DNA of 64,000 nucleotides, taken from NCBI RefSeq assembly GCF_001279695.1, contig NZ_LGDD01000298.1, positions 1 to 64,000 on the forward strand. Direction: 5' to 3'. The notes beneath the pieces are model-generated. The model saw only the letters and a list, made by a program, of their open reading frames with translations, was not told the DNA's origin and searched no databases. Below are positions 32,564 to 41,630 of the stretch, piece after piece. The position numbers and the translations under genes were made by a program. This DNA is from Streptomyces sp. WM6378 (lineage in GTDB: Bacteria > Actinomycetota > Actinomycetes > Streptomycetales > Streptomycetaceae). The stretch's first letter is position 1; each line of letters starts with the position of its first letter.

Positions 32564-34519
32564 GTGAGCAACGAAAGCCTGGCCAACCTGCTCAAGGAGG
32601 AGCGGCGGTTCGCGCCACCCTCCGAGCTGGCCGCGAACGCCAACGTGACGGCGGAGGCGTACGAGCGGGCCGAGGCGGACAGGCTGGGCTTCTGGGCCGA
32701 GCAGGCCCGGCGCCTGACCTGGGCCACCGAGCCGACCGAGACCCTCGACTGGTCGAACCCGCCCTTCGCGAAGTGGTTCGCCGACGGCAAGCTGAACGTC
32801 GCGTACAACTGCGTCGACCGCCATGTCGAGGCCGGGCACGGCGACCGCGTCGCCATCCACTTCGAGGGCGAGCCCGGCGACAGCCGCTCCCTCACCTATG
32901 CCGAGCTCAAGGACGAGGTGTCAAGGGCCGCCAACGCCCTTACGGAACTGGGTGTCCAGGCCGGGGACCGGGTCGCGGTGTACCTGCCGATGATCCCGGA
33001 GGCGGCCGTCGCGATGCTCGCCTGCGCCCGGGTCGGTGCCGCGCACTCCGTGGTCTTCGGCGGCTTCTCGGCCGACGCCGTCGCCTCCCGCATCCAGGAC
33101 GCCGACGCCAAGCTCGTCATCACCGCCGACGGCGGCTACCGGCGCGGCAAGCCGTCCGCCCTGAAGCCCGCCATCGACGAGGCCGTCGCCAAGTGCCCGC
33201 AGGTCGAGCATGTGCTGGTGGTACGCCGCACGGGCCAGGACACCGCATTCACCGAGGGCCGCGATGTGTGGTGGGACGACATTGTCGCCCGCCAGTCCGT
33301 GGAGCACACGCCCACCGCCTTTGACGCCGAGCACCCGCTGTTCATCCTGTACACCTCGGGTACGACGGGTAAGCCCAAGGGCATCCTGCACACCTCCGGC
33401 GGCTACCTCACGCAGGCCGCGTACACCCACCACGCGGTGTTCGACCTGAAGCCCGAGAGCGACGTCTACTGGTGCACCGCCGACATCGGCTGGGTCACCG
33501 GGCACTCGTACATCGTCTACGGGCCGCTCGCCAACGGCGCGACCCAGGTCATGTACGAGGGCACCCCGGACACCCCGCACCAGGGGCGGTTCTGGGAGAT
33601 CGTGCAGAAGTACGGCGTGACCATCCTCTACACCGCGCCGACCGCGATCCGTACGTTCATGAAGTGGGGCGACGACATCCCCGCCAAGTTCGACCTGAGC
33701 AGTCTGCGGGTCCTGGGGTCGGTCGGCGAGCCGATCAACCCCGAGGCGTGGATGTGGTACCGCAAGCACATCGGCGCCGACAAGTGCCCGATCGTGGACA
33801 CCTGGTGGCAGACCGAGACCGGCGCGATGATGATCTCGCCGCTGCCCGGGGTCACCGAGACCAAGCCGGGTTCGGCCCAGCGGGCGCTGCCCGGCATCGC
33901 CGCGACCGTGGTCGACGACGAGGCCAACGAGGTCCCGAACGGCGGGGGCGGCTACCTCGTCCTGACCGAGCCGTGGCCCTCCATGCTGCGCACCATCTGG
34001 GGCGACGACCAGCGGTTCATCGACACGTACTGGTCGCGCTTCGAGGGCCGGTACTTCGCGGGTGACGGCGCCAAGAAGGACGACGACGGCGACATCTGGC
34101 TGCTCGGCCGCGTCGACGACGTCATGCTCGTCTCCGGCCACAACATCTCGACGACCGAGGTCGAGTCGGCCCTCGTCTCGCACCCTTCGGTCGCCGAGGC
34201 GGCCGTGGTCGGCGCCGCCGACGAGACGACCGGGCAGGCCATCGTGGCCTTCGTGATCCTGCGCGGCACCGCCGCCGAGACCGACGGCCTGGTCGAGGAG
34301 CTGCGGGCACACGTCGGCTCGGCGCTCGGCCCGATCGCCAAGCCCAAGCGCGTCCTGCCGGTCGCGGAGCTGCCCAAGACCCGTTCGGGCAAGATCATGC
34401 GCCGACTCCTTCGCGACGTCGCCGAGAACCGTGAGCTGGGCGACGTCACGACGCTGACCGACTCCTCGGTCATGGCGCTGATCCAGAACAAGCTGCCGAG
34501 CGCGGCCAACGAGGACTGA
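32564..34519 (+). CDS. acsA: Acetyl-CoA synthetase
   Basis: A 651-aa AMP-forming acetate-CoA ligase that makes acetyl-CoA from acetate, ATP and CoA. The P-loop-like motif YTSGTTGKPKG is near 263-273, the adenylation motif WWQTETG is present, and the C-terminal PKTRSGKIMRR contains Lys610, the residue acetylated to switch the enzyme off in other bacteria. The start is GTG after AAGGGAGATGTC. It is monocistronic with a strong terminator after it; crp further along fits carbon control, but no Crp site was identified here. Confidence 0.96.
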   Translation: MSNESLANLLKEERRFAPPSELAANANVTAEAYERAEADRLGFWAEQARRLTWATEPTETLDWSNPPFAKWFADGKLNVAYNCVDRHVEAGHGDRVAIHFEGEPGDSRSLTYAELKDEVSRAANALTELGVQAGDRVAVYLPMIPEAAVAMLACARVGAAHSVVFGGFSADAVASRIQDADAKLVITADGGYRRGKPSALKPAIDEAVAKCPQVEHVLVVRRTGQDTAFTEGRDVWWDDIVARQSVEHTPTAFDAEHPLFILYTSGTTGKPKGILHTSGGYLTQAAYTHHAVFDLKPESDVYWCTADIGWVTGHSYIVYGPLANGATQVMYEGTPDTPHQGRFWEIVQKYGVTILYTAPTAIRTFMKWGDDIPAKFDLSSLRVLGSVGEPINPEAWMWYRKHIGADKCPIVDTWWQTETGAMMISPLPGVTETKPGSAQRALPGIAATVVDDEANEVPNGGGGYLVLTEPWPSMLRTIWGDDQRFIDTYWSRFEGRYFAGDGAKKDDDGDIWLLGRVDDVMLVSGHNISTTEVESALVSHPSVAEAAVVGAADETTGQAIVAFVILRGTAAETDGLVEELRAHVGSALGPIAKPKRVLPVAELPKTRSGKIMRRLLRDVAENRELGDVTTLTDSSVMALIQNKLPSAANED

Positions 34520-34538
34520 GCGGCGGACCAGCGCTGAA

Positions 34539-34570
34539 GGGCCCGGCCGGGGAGGCGGCCGGGCCCTTTT
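34539..34570 (+). terminator. Rho-independent terminator of acsA
   Basis: GGGCCCGGCC/GGCCGGGCCC with an 8-nt loop is followed directly by TTTT. Confidence 0.9.
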
Positions 34571-34758
34571 CGCGCGCCTTGTGACCCATATGCCCCTAAA
34601 GTGATGATCACCGGATTCACCCCGCCGCACGCACCACTCCATAAAGTTAGGTAAAGTAAGGAAAGCGTCAATGGCGCGACAAGAAGGTCAGGTGCGCCGG
34701 GAAGTCTGGTCGGCAACGTGCTCAGTCATGCCCGCCGAACCGACCGGAGGTCGCCCTC

Positions 34759-36153
34759 GTGGCCATACCCACCCCCAGCAAGCGCAAGTTCCTCGGCCGC
34801 CTCTCCCTGCCCGAGCGCAACTTCGTCGCCGAGGCGCTGCGTGCCGAGACCGTCGGCGGCGTCCTGCTGCTCGTGGCCGCGATCGCCGCGCTGATCTGGG
34901 CGAACACCCTGGGTTCGAGTTACGAGTCGGTCCGAGGTTTCCATCTGGGAATCGGCGCCCTGGGGCTCGACCTCTCGATACAGCACTGGGCGGCCGACGG
35001 GCTGCTCGCCATCTTCTTCTTTGTCGCCGGTATCGAGCTCAAACGTGAACTCGTCGCCGGAGAACTGCGCGACCCCAAGGCGGCCGCGCTGCCCGTGATC
35101 GCGGCCGTCTGCGGCATGGCCGTCCCCGCGCTCGTCTACGCACTGGTCAACATTTCTGGCAACGGATCCCTTGACGGCTGGGCCGTGCCGACCGCTACGG
35201 ACATCGCGTTCGCCCTGGCCGTGCTCGCGGTCATCGGCACCTCGCTGCCCTCCGCGCTCCGCGCCTTCCTGCTCACGCTCGCCGTCGTCGACGACCTGTT
35301 CGCGATCCTGATCATCGCGGTCTTCTTCACCAACAGCATCAACTTCGCGGCCCTGGGCGGCGCCGTGGTCGGGCTCGCCGTCTTCTGGCTGCTGCTCAGG
35401 AAGGGCGTAAGGGGCTGGTACATCTACATCCCGCTCGCGCTCGTCATCTGGGGGCTGATGTACAACAGCGGCGTCCACGCCACCATCGCAGGCGTCGCGA
35501 TGGGCCTGATGCTGCGCTGCCACCGCACCGAGGGCGAGGAGCACTCCCCCGGCGAGCACATCGAGCACCTGATGCGCCCTGTTTCGGCCGGGCTCGCGGT
35601 GCCGCTCTTCGCGCTGTTCTCGGCCGGTGTGGGCATCAGCGGCGGCACCCTGGCCGACGTCTTCACCCGGCCCGAGACGCTCGGCGTCGTGCTCGGCCTG
35701 GTCGTCGGCAAGGCCCTCGGCATCTTCGGCGGCACCTGGCTGGCCGCCCGGTTCACCAAGGCCGAGCTCAACGACGACCTGGCCTGGGCCGACGTCTTCG
35801 CCGTCGCCTCGCTCGCCGGCATCGGCTTCACGGTCTCGCTGCTCATCGGCGAACTCGCCTTCGCCGGCCAGGGCCACCTGACCGACGAGGTCAAGGCAGC
35901 CGTCCTCGTGGGCTCGCTGATAGCCGCCGTCCTCGCCTCCGTCCTGCTCAAGATGCGGGTACGCAGGTACAAGGCGCTCGTCGAGGACGAGGAGCGGGAC
36001 GACGACCAGGACGGCATCCCCGACATGTACGAACTGGACAAGCCGGAGTACCACCTGCGGATGGCCACGATCTACGAGAACAAGGCGGCCGAGCACCGCA
36101 GGCTGGCGCAACTGGCGGGGGCGGGGCACGACGACGGCGACAGTCCGGCATGA
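34759..36153 (+). CDS. nhaA: Na+/H+ antiporter NhaA
   Basis: A 464-aa antiporter of the NhaA family exporting Na+ against H+. The tandem Asp pair essential for transport is in LAVVDDLFAILI (about residues 175-180), and the TDIAFALAV segment of the broken helix is present, with about 11 to 12 helices. The cytoplasmic C-terminal tail of about 60 residues is highly charged (DEERDDDQDG). The GTG start has GGAGG nine bases upstream. The genes that follow run in the same direction after a short gap. Confidence 0.94.
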   Translation: MAIPTPSKRKFLGRLSLPERNFVAEALRAETVGGVLLLVAAIAALIWANTLGSSYESVRGFHLGIGALGLDLSIQHWAADGLLAIFFFVAGIELKRELVAGELRDPKAAALPVIAAVCGMAVPALVYALVNISGNGSLDGWAVPTATDIAFALAVLAVIGTSLPSALRAFLLTLAVVDDLFAILIIAVFFTNSINFAALGGAVVGLAVFWLLLRKGVRGWYIYIPLALVIWGLMYNSGVHATIAGVAMGLMLRCHRTEGEEHSPGEHIEHLMRPVSAGLAVPLFALFSAGVGISGGTLADVFTRPETLGVVLGLVVGKALGIFGGTWLAARFTKAELNDDLAWADVFAVASLAGIGFTVSLLIGELAFAGQGHLTDEVKAAVLVGSLIAAVLASVLLKMRVRRYKALVEDEERDDDQDGIPDMYELDKPEYHLRMATIYENKAAEHRRLAQLAGAGHDDGDSPA

Positions 36154-36219
36154 TCTGACAACGGACCTGTTGGACCTGTACGACCCGTCGGTATCCGAGA
36201 AGAGATGAGGGAGTCAGCG

Positions 36220-36696
36220 ATGAGCGACCCCAGCCACAACGCCGGCAGCGCCGAGCGCAGCCTCGGCCAGCTGGTCGCCTCCGCGACCGCCGAGATGTCC
36301 GCGCTGGTGCACGACGAGATCGCGCTGGCCAAGGCCGAGCTGCGCCAGGACGTCAAGCGCGGGGCGATCGGCGGCATCGCCATCACTGCAGCTGGTGTGC
36401 TCGTGCTGTTCGCGCTGCCGGTCTTCAGCTTCGCGGCGGCGTACGGCATCCACAACCTGGGGCTCGGACTCGCCTGGTCGTTCCTGATCGTCGGCGGCGC
36501 GTTCGTGGTGCTCGCGGCGCTGCTCGCGCTGATCGCCGTGGCCAAGTTCAAGAAGGTCAAGCCGCCGGAGAAGTCCATCGCCTCGGCCAAGCAGACGGCC
36601 GCGGCCCTGCAGGGCGTGAAGCCGCACCCGCGCCCGGCGACCGTCCAGGACGCGGTCACGGAGACCTCCGCCTCTGTGGCACGCTCGTCTGCATGA
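36220..36696 (+). CDS. Putative actinobacterial holin-superfamily (DUF1469-like) membrane protein
   Basis: A 158-aa protein with a cytoplasmic helix (LGQLVASATAEMSALVHDEIALAKAELRQDVKRG), two membrane helices (about 52-75 and 85-108) and a basic tail. The family is named after holins but is a housekeeping membrane protein in actinobacteria (Rv3669 position). The ATG at GATGAGC has GAGGGAG six bases upstream; an ATG five codons earlier is less likely. It overlaps the hydrolase gene downstream by 4 bp. Confidence 0.8.
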   Translation: MSDPSHNAGSAERSLGQLVASATAEMSALVHDEIALAKAELRQDVKRGAIGGIAITAAGVLVLFALPVFSFAAAYGIHNLGLGLAWSFLIVGGAFVVLAALLALIAVAKFKKVKPPEKSIASAKQTAAALQGVKPHPRPATVQDAVTETSASVARSSA

Positions 36697-37640
36697 CCGC
36701 ACCCGATCCCGGTACCGGAAGCCCTGGCGGCACCGGCAGCCCCGTCCGTATCGATGGTCCCTGGACCCATAGGGACGTGGCGGCCAATGGTGCGCGCTTC
36801 CACATCGCCGAACTCGGCGACGGGCCACTGGTGTTGCTGCTCCACGGCTTTCCGCAGTTCTGGTGGACCTGGCGCCATCAGCTGACCGCCCTTGCCGACG
36901 CCGGTTTCCGCGCGGTCGCGATGGACCTGCGCGGGGTGGGCGGCAGCGACCGCACCCCGCGCGGCTACGACCCCGCCAACCTCGCGCTCGACATCACCGG
37001 CGTCGTACGGTCCCTCGGCGAGCCCGACGCGGCCCTGGTCGGGCACGACCTGGGCGGCTATCTGGCGTGGACGGCGGCCGTGATGCGCCCCAAGGTGGTG
37101 CGCCGGCTCGTGGTGTCGTCGATGCCGCATCCGCGCCGCTGGCGCTCGGCGATGCTCGCCGACCTCAAGCAGACCTCGGCCGGGTCCTACGTCTGGGGCT
37201 TCCAGCGGCCCTGGCTGCCGGAGCGTCAACTGGTCGCGGACGACGGAGCCTTGGTCGGCCGGCTCGTACGGGACTGGTCCGGCCCGCGCCAGCCCGAGGA
37301 CGAGGCTGTGGAGACCTACCGGCGCGCCATGTGCATCCCGTCCACGGCGCACTGCTCCATCGAGCCGTACCGCTGGATGGTGCGCTCGATGGCCCGGCCC
37401 GACGGCATCCAGTTCAACCGGAGGATGAAGCGGCCCGTCCGGGTGCCCACGCTGCACCTGCACGGTTCGCTCGACCCGGTGATGCGGACCCGCAGTGCGG
37501 CGGGCTCGGGCGAGTACGTCGAAGCGCCGTACCGCTGGCGGCTGTTCGACGGTCTGGGCCACTTCCCGCACGAGGAGGACCCGGTCGCGTTCTCGACCGA
37601 ACTGGTCAACTGGCTGAGGGATCCGGAACCGGATCGCTGA
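36693..37640 (+). CDS. Alpha/beta hydrolase, epoxide hydrolase type (EphE-like)
   Basis: A 315-aa hydrolase with HGFPQFWWTWRHQ (oxyanion segment, residues 51-63), the nucleophile Asp119 in VGHDLGGYLAW (Asp instead of Ser, as in epoxide hydrolases and dehalogenases) and the catalytic His in GLGHFPHEEDP. The ATG overlaps the preceding stop (ATGA), so it is coupled to the holin-like gene, as with Rv3669/Rv3670 (ephE). The natural epoxide is unknown. Confidence 0.85.
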   Translation: MTAPDPGTGSPGGTGSPVRIDGPWTHRDVAANGARFHIAELGDGPLVLLLHGFPQFWWTWRHQLTALADAGFRAVAMDLRGVGGSDRTPRGYDPANLALDITGVVRSLGEPDAALVGHDLGGYLAWTAAVMRPKVVRRLVVSSMPHPRRWRSAMLADLKQTSAGSYVWGFQRPWLPERQLVADDGALVGRLVRDWSGPRQPEDEAVETYRRAMCIPSTAHCSIEPYRWMVRSMARPDGIQFNRRMKRPVRVPTLHLHGSLDPVMRTRSAAGSGEYVEAPYRWRLFDGLGHFPHEEDPVAFSTELVNWLRDPEPDR

Positions 37641-37756
37641 GTTCCGGTGGCCGCGTGGGAACTGCTGTCCGACGAACGGCCAAATGCCCGGCGCATAGGC
37701 CAATTGGCCCCCTCTGGCGCGGTTACCGACCATGGGCCCCGGGCACACGTCGGGGT

Positions 37757-37954
37757 ATGGGCTGGACGCACGACTACGGTGACGCAGCACGGAACCGCCG
37801 AACGGCCGCAGGGCCGGTCTCGTACGAGAGGGGCGGCCCGCAGGGGCAGGGGCTGGAACACCCCTCCTCCGATTCCCGGGAGGTGGGTATTCCGCGCATC
37901 CTGCGCCGCCGGGCCCGCTGGGTCTCGGCCCGGCTGCGGCATACGCGAACCTAG
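37757..37954 (+). CDS. Possible 65-aa basic protein
   Basis: A short frame, MGWTHDYGDAARNRR to RLRHTRT, with strong GC at codon position three and many Arg residues. There is only a weak GGGG before the ATG. Its stop overlaps the stop of the convergent GH4 gene by 4 bp. It could be a spurious frame; otherwise 37641-37950 shows nothing. Confidence 0.3.
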   Translation: MGWTHDYGDAARNRRTAAGPVSYERGGPQGQGLEHPSSDSREVGIPRILRRRARWVSARLRHTRT

Positions 37955-39303
37955 TCCGCCCTGAGGTAGCCGAGGCCCGGATGGGCGCTTCGGTAGCCGT
38001 CCAGGAGCCTTCGGGCGACCTGGACGGAGTCGACCAGCGGGTGCAGGGCGAAGGCCTTCACCGCCGCCCGCGCCGACCCGCTCGCGGCCGCCTCAAGGAC
38101 ACACCGCTCGACCGCCTTCACCGCGCTGACCAGGCCCGCCTCATGGCCCGTCAGCTGCGTCACGGGCAGCGGGCGGGGGCCCGCCGCGTCGATGCGGCAG
38201 GGGATCTCGATGACGGCCCGCTCGTCGAGCGCGCGCAGGGACCCTCCGTTGCGCACGTTCAGGATGAGCGTCGCCGCCTCGTCCCGCGCGATGGCCCGCA
38301 TCAGGGCGAGCGCCACCTTCTCGTACCCGCCGGACTCCATGTCGTCGGCCGCGCGCTCGCCGACCCCCGACACGTCCCGGTTCTCGGACATGTACGTGGC
38401 CTCGCGCTCGGCCCGGGTGCGGTCCCAGGCCGCCCACACCGACGCGTCGGGCACGGTCTCCGCCGTGGCGTAGAAACGTGCCTGCTGGTCCTTGAGGAAG
38501 GCGCCGCGGGTCTGCTCGGCCCGCTGGTAGGCCGTCACCGCCTCGCGGTTGAAGTAGTAGTAGTGCAGGTACTCGTTCGGAACGGAGCCCAGCGAGCGCA
38601 GCCAGTCGGCGCCGAACAGCTTGCCCTCCTCGAACGAGGTAAGCACCTCGTCGCCCTGCTCGAACAGGCGCGGCAGAACGTTCTTCTCGCCCTCGTACAG
38701 GCCGTGCAGCCAGCCCAGGTGGTTGAGGCCCGCGTAGTCCAGGCGCAGCGCGTCCGGGTCGGCGCCGATCGTGCGGGCGACCCGGCGGGCCAGACCCACC
38801 GGCGAGTCGCAGATCCCGATGACGCGCTCGCCGAGGTGCTCGGCCATCGCCTCGGTGACCAGGCCCGCCGGATTGGTGAAGTTGATGACCCAGGCATCGG
38901 GGGCGACCGCCTCGACCCGGCGGGCGATCTCGACGGCGACCGGAACGGTGCGCAGCCCGTAGGCGATGCCGCCCGCGCCGACCGTCTCCTGGCCGAGGAC
39001 GCCCTCGGCGAGCGCGATCCGCTCGTCGGCGGCCCGGCCCTCCAGGCCGCCGACGCGGATCGCCGAGAACACGAAGTCCGCGCCGCGCAGCGCCTCGTCT
39101 AGGTCGGTGGTGGTGCGCACCCGAGGCGCGTCCTGGATCCCGTACGCCCGGTCGGCGAGCACCCGGCCGATGGCGTGCAGCCGAGGCGCGTCCAGGTCGT
39201 ACAGGACCACCTCGGTGACCCGCCCGGGCGCGTGGTCGCGCAGCAGGGCGCTGTACACGAGGGGGACGCGGAAGCCGCCGCCACCGAGGATCGTCAGTCG
39301 CAT
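37951..39303 (-). CDS. Family 4 glycosidase (6-phospho-beta-glucosidase-like)
   Basis: A 450-aa NAD+- and metal-dependent GH4 enzyme. The N-terminal Rossmann motif is RLTILGGGGFRVP. The metal-binding Cys is in IGICDSPVG (near 175) and the His in LNHLGWLHG (near 205), and NFTNPAG is the substrate loop. It cleaves phosphorylated (or free) glucosides by oxidation-elimination. No PTS or sugar ABC genes adjoin it. It is convergent with the small frame above and 20 bp upstream of marP on the same strand. Confidence 0.9.
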   Translation of the reverse strand: MRLTILGGGGFRVPLVYSALLRDHAPGRVTEVVLYDLDAPRLHAIGRVLADRAYGIQDAPRVRTTTDLDEALRGADFVFSAIRVGGLEGRAADERIALAEGVLGQETVGAGGIAYGLRTVPVAVEIARRVEAVAPDAWVINFTNPAGLVTEAMAEHLGERVIGICDSPVGLARRVARTIGADPDALRLDYAGLNHLGWLHGLYEGEKNVLPRLFEQGDEVLTSFEEGKLFGADWLRSLGSVPNEYLHYYYFNREAVTAYQRAEQTRGAFLKDQQARFYATAETVPDASVWAAWDRTRAEREATYMSENRDVSGVGERAADDMESGGYEKVALALMRAIARDEAATLILNVRNGGSLRALDERAVIEIPCRIDAAGPRPLPVTQLTGHEAGLVSAVKAVERCVLEAAASGSARAAVKAFALHPLVDSVQVARRLLDGYRSAHPGLGYLRAD

Positions 39304-39324
39304 CGGAGCCTTTTCGTCAGGGGG

Positions 39325-40524
39325 TCATAGGGCGCACTGCTGGCTGTCGACCTGCTGACTGGCCGTGCGGCCCTGCTGGATGTCGGCCTGGATCTCGTCG
39401 GCGGTCAGCGCGTATCCGGTGTCCGGGTCGTCCAGCGACTTCGCGAAGACCACCCCGTACACCTTGCCCTCGGGGGTCAGGAGCGGGCCGCCGGAGTTGC
39501 CGGGGCGGACCGTGGTGAACAGCGAGTAGACATCGCGGCGGACCGTGCCGCGGTGGTAGATGTCCGGCCCGTTCGCGCTGATCCGGCCGCGGATGCGGGC
39601 GGAGCGGACGTCATAGGGATGGTCCTCGGGGAAGCCCGCGACGATCGCGCTGTTGCCGCTGCGGGCGTCGGTGGAGGTGAACTGGAGCGGGGGCGCCTTC
39701 AGGTCCGGCACGTCCAGGACCGCGATGTCGCGGCGCCAGTCGTAGAGCACGACCTTCGCGTCGTACGTACGCCCCTGACCGCCTATCTGGATGGTCGGCT
39801 CGTCCACGCCGCCCACCACGTGCGCGTTGGTCATGACGCGCCGGTCGGCGAAGACGAAGCCAGTGCCTTCGAGGCGCTTTCCGCAGCTCGGAGCCATGCC
39901 GACGACCTTGACGATCGACTTCTGGGCGGCCGCCGCGACGGGGCTGCCCGCGAGCTTCGGGTCGGGCGCCTGGACCTCGGTGATCGACTCGTTCGAGAAC
40001 GGCGTGAAGACCTGCGGGAAGCCGTTCTGCGCGAGGACCGAGGAGAAGTCGCTGAACCAGGTGGATGCCTGTTGGGGCATCACGTTGGAGACCCCGAGGA
40101 GGATCTTGGAGCTGCGGACCTCCTTGCCCAGCGTCGGCAGCGCGGTCCCGGCGAGCGCCGAACCGATCAGCCACGCGACGAGCAGCATGGCCACGACGTT
40201 CACCAAGGCGCCGCCGGTGGCGTCCAGGGCTCTCGCGGGCGACCAGGTGATGTACCGGCGCAGCTTGTTGCCGAGGTGGGTGGTGAAGGCCTGGCCCACG
40301 GAGGCGCAGACGATCACGATGACGACCGCGACGACGGCCGCTGTCGTCGAGACCTGGGACTCGTTGGTCAGCTGGTCCCAGATGACCGGGAGCAGGTACA
40401 CGGCGATGAGGCCACCGCCGAGGAACCCGATCACCGACAGGATGCCGACGACGAAGCCCTGGCGGTAGCCGACGATCGCGAACCACACGGCGGCGACCAG
40501 CAACAGGATGTCCAGCACGTTCAC
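39325..40524 (-). CDS. marP: MarP-like membrane serine protease
   Basis: A 399-aa protein with a CvpA-type four-helix membrane domain (about residues 1-130) and a periplasmic trypsin-like domain. The triad is visible as His235 (MTNAHVV), Asp266 (RRDIAVLDV) and Ser344 (RPGNSGGPLL). Cys214 and Cys397 could form the regulatory disulfide known for mycobacterial MarP, which supports acid resistance by acting on envelope targets. The next gene on this strand is the Nudix upstream, 14 bp away, so co-transcription is likely. Confidence 0.9.
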   Translation of the reverse strand: MNVLDILLLVAAVWFAIVGYRQGFVVGILSVIGFLGGGLIAVYLLPVIWDQLTNESQVSTTAAVVAVVIVIVCASVGQAFTTHLGNKLRRYITWSPARALDATGGALVNVVAMLLVAWLIGSALAGTALPTLGKEVRSSKILLGVSNVMPQQASTWFSDFSSVLAQNGFPQVFTPFSNESITEVQAPDPKLAGSPVAAAAQKSIVKVVGMAPSCGKRLEGTGFVFADRRVMTNAHVVGGVDEPTIQIGGQGRTYDAKVVLYDWRRDIAVLDVPDLKAPPLQFTSTDARSGNSAIVAGFPEDHPYDVRSARIRGRISANGPDIYHRGTVRRDVYSLFTTVRPGNSGGPLLTPEGKVYGVVFAKSLDDPDTGYALTADEIQADIQQGRTASQQVDSQQCAL

Positions 40525-40537
40525 GGGCCCCAGCCTG

Positions 40538-41560
40538 TCACGCGTGCCAGTCGAGCGGCACCCGCTTGGCTCGGTCCCACGGGCGCTCCCAGCCCGCGTA
40601 GTGCACGATCCGGTCGATCACACCGGCCGTGAAGCCCCACACCAGCGCCGATTCGACCAGGAATGCCGGGCCTGTGTGGCCCCGTGGGTGGACGGCGGTC
40701 GCGCGGTTGGCCGGGTCCGTGAGATCCGCCACGGGCACCGTGAAGACGCGGGCCGTCTCGCCGCTGTCGACGGCCCGCACCGGCGTCGGCTCGCGCCACC
40801 AGCCGAGCACGGGCGTCACGACGAAACCGCTGACCGGGATGTAGAGCCGGGGCAGCACGCCGAAGAGCTGGACGCCGGCCGGGTCGAGCCCGGTCTCCTC
40901 CTCGGCCTCGCGCAGCGCGGCCCGCAGCGGGCCCGTGGTGGCCGGGTCGCCGTCCTCCGGGTCGAGGGCGCCGCCCGGGAAGGAGGGCTGGCCGCCGTGC
41001 GAACGGAGCTGGCTGGCCCGCTCCATGAGGAGCAGCTCGGGGCCGCGCGGGCCCTCGCCGAACAGGACGAGCACGGCGGACTGCCGCCCGTCGCCGCTCT
41101 CCGGCGGCAGGAACCGGCTCATCTGCTCGGGCTCGACGGCCTCGGCCGCCCGCGCGACCGGCGCCAGCCAGCCGGGCAGGCCCTCGCTGGTCACGGCGAG
41201 GCCGTTCGTACCGGGGCGGGCGTGCGGATCGGCGCCGGGCGCCGCATGGCCTGTGGTGGCGCGCCCCGCGCCCGCGTGGCCGACGGCGGCGTGGCCGGTG
41301 GCCCGGGCCCTGGCCGCGTCCTTGGCGGGGTCTCTGGTGGGGTCGCCTATGGCGCGCGGAGTGCCGGGCCCGGCCGGGTCGCCCACGCCACTCGCCGCCT
41401 GGGCGTGGCCGGGCCCGCCGATACGGCCGCTCAGGCCGGCGCTGCGGGCCCGATCCGCGTCCGGGCGGCCGACCGGGCCGCCGGTGCGGCCAAGATCTCC
41501 GGTCGCGCTCAGACCACCGTCGTACGTCTCGCTCGTGTGCGTCATCTGCACCCCCGTCAT
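40538..41560 (-). CDS. CoA pyrophosphatase-type Nudix hydrolase
   Basis: A 340-aa protein whose last about 215 residues form a Nudix domain. The box is GALDPEDGDP...REAEEETGL, and the SHGGQPSFPGG segment before it is the CoA-specific signature. It probably splits CoA or acyl-CoA into phosphopantetheine and 3',5'-ADP. The first about 120 residues are a Gly/Ala/Arg/His low-complexity stretch (for example GHAAVGHAGAGRATTGH) unusual for the family. A start at 41545 (MTHTSE, GGGGGTG upstream) or even at the GTG 41194 (VTSEGLPGW) is possible. Confidence 0.82.
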   Translation of the reverse strand: MTGVQMTHTSETYDGGLSATGDLGRTGGPVGRPDADRARSAGLSGRIGGPGHAQAASGVGDPAGPGTPRAIGDPTRDPAKDAARARATGHAAVGHAGAGRATTGHAAPGADPHARPGTNGLAVTSEGLPGWLAPVARAAEAVEPEQMSRFLPPESGDGRQSAVLVLFGEGPRGPELLLMERASQLRSHGGQPSFPGGALDPEDGDPATTGPLRAALREAEEETGLDPAGVQLFGVLPRLYIPVSGFVVTPVLGWWREPTPVRAVDSGETARVFTVPVADLTDPANRATAVHPRGHTGPAFLVESALVWGFTAGVIDRIVHYAGWERPWDRAKRVPLDWHA

Positions 41561-41630
41561 TCATCGTCCACAACGCCTGTGCCGGTCGCTTTCGTTCCGG
41601 TCGGCTCCAGCGTCCGTCTTCCGGGTGACG

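Noticed and set aside
34647..34665. TTAGGTAA as an iron-regulator (DmdR/IdeR) box before nhaA
   Set aside because: Only one half-site is present; the right half lacks the complementary ACCTAA.
36220..36696. Phage holin of a prophage
   Set aside because: No other phage genes are present, and the same gene occupies this conserved place in mycobacteria.
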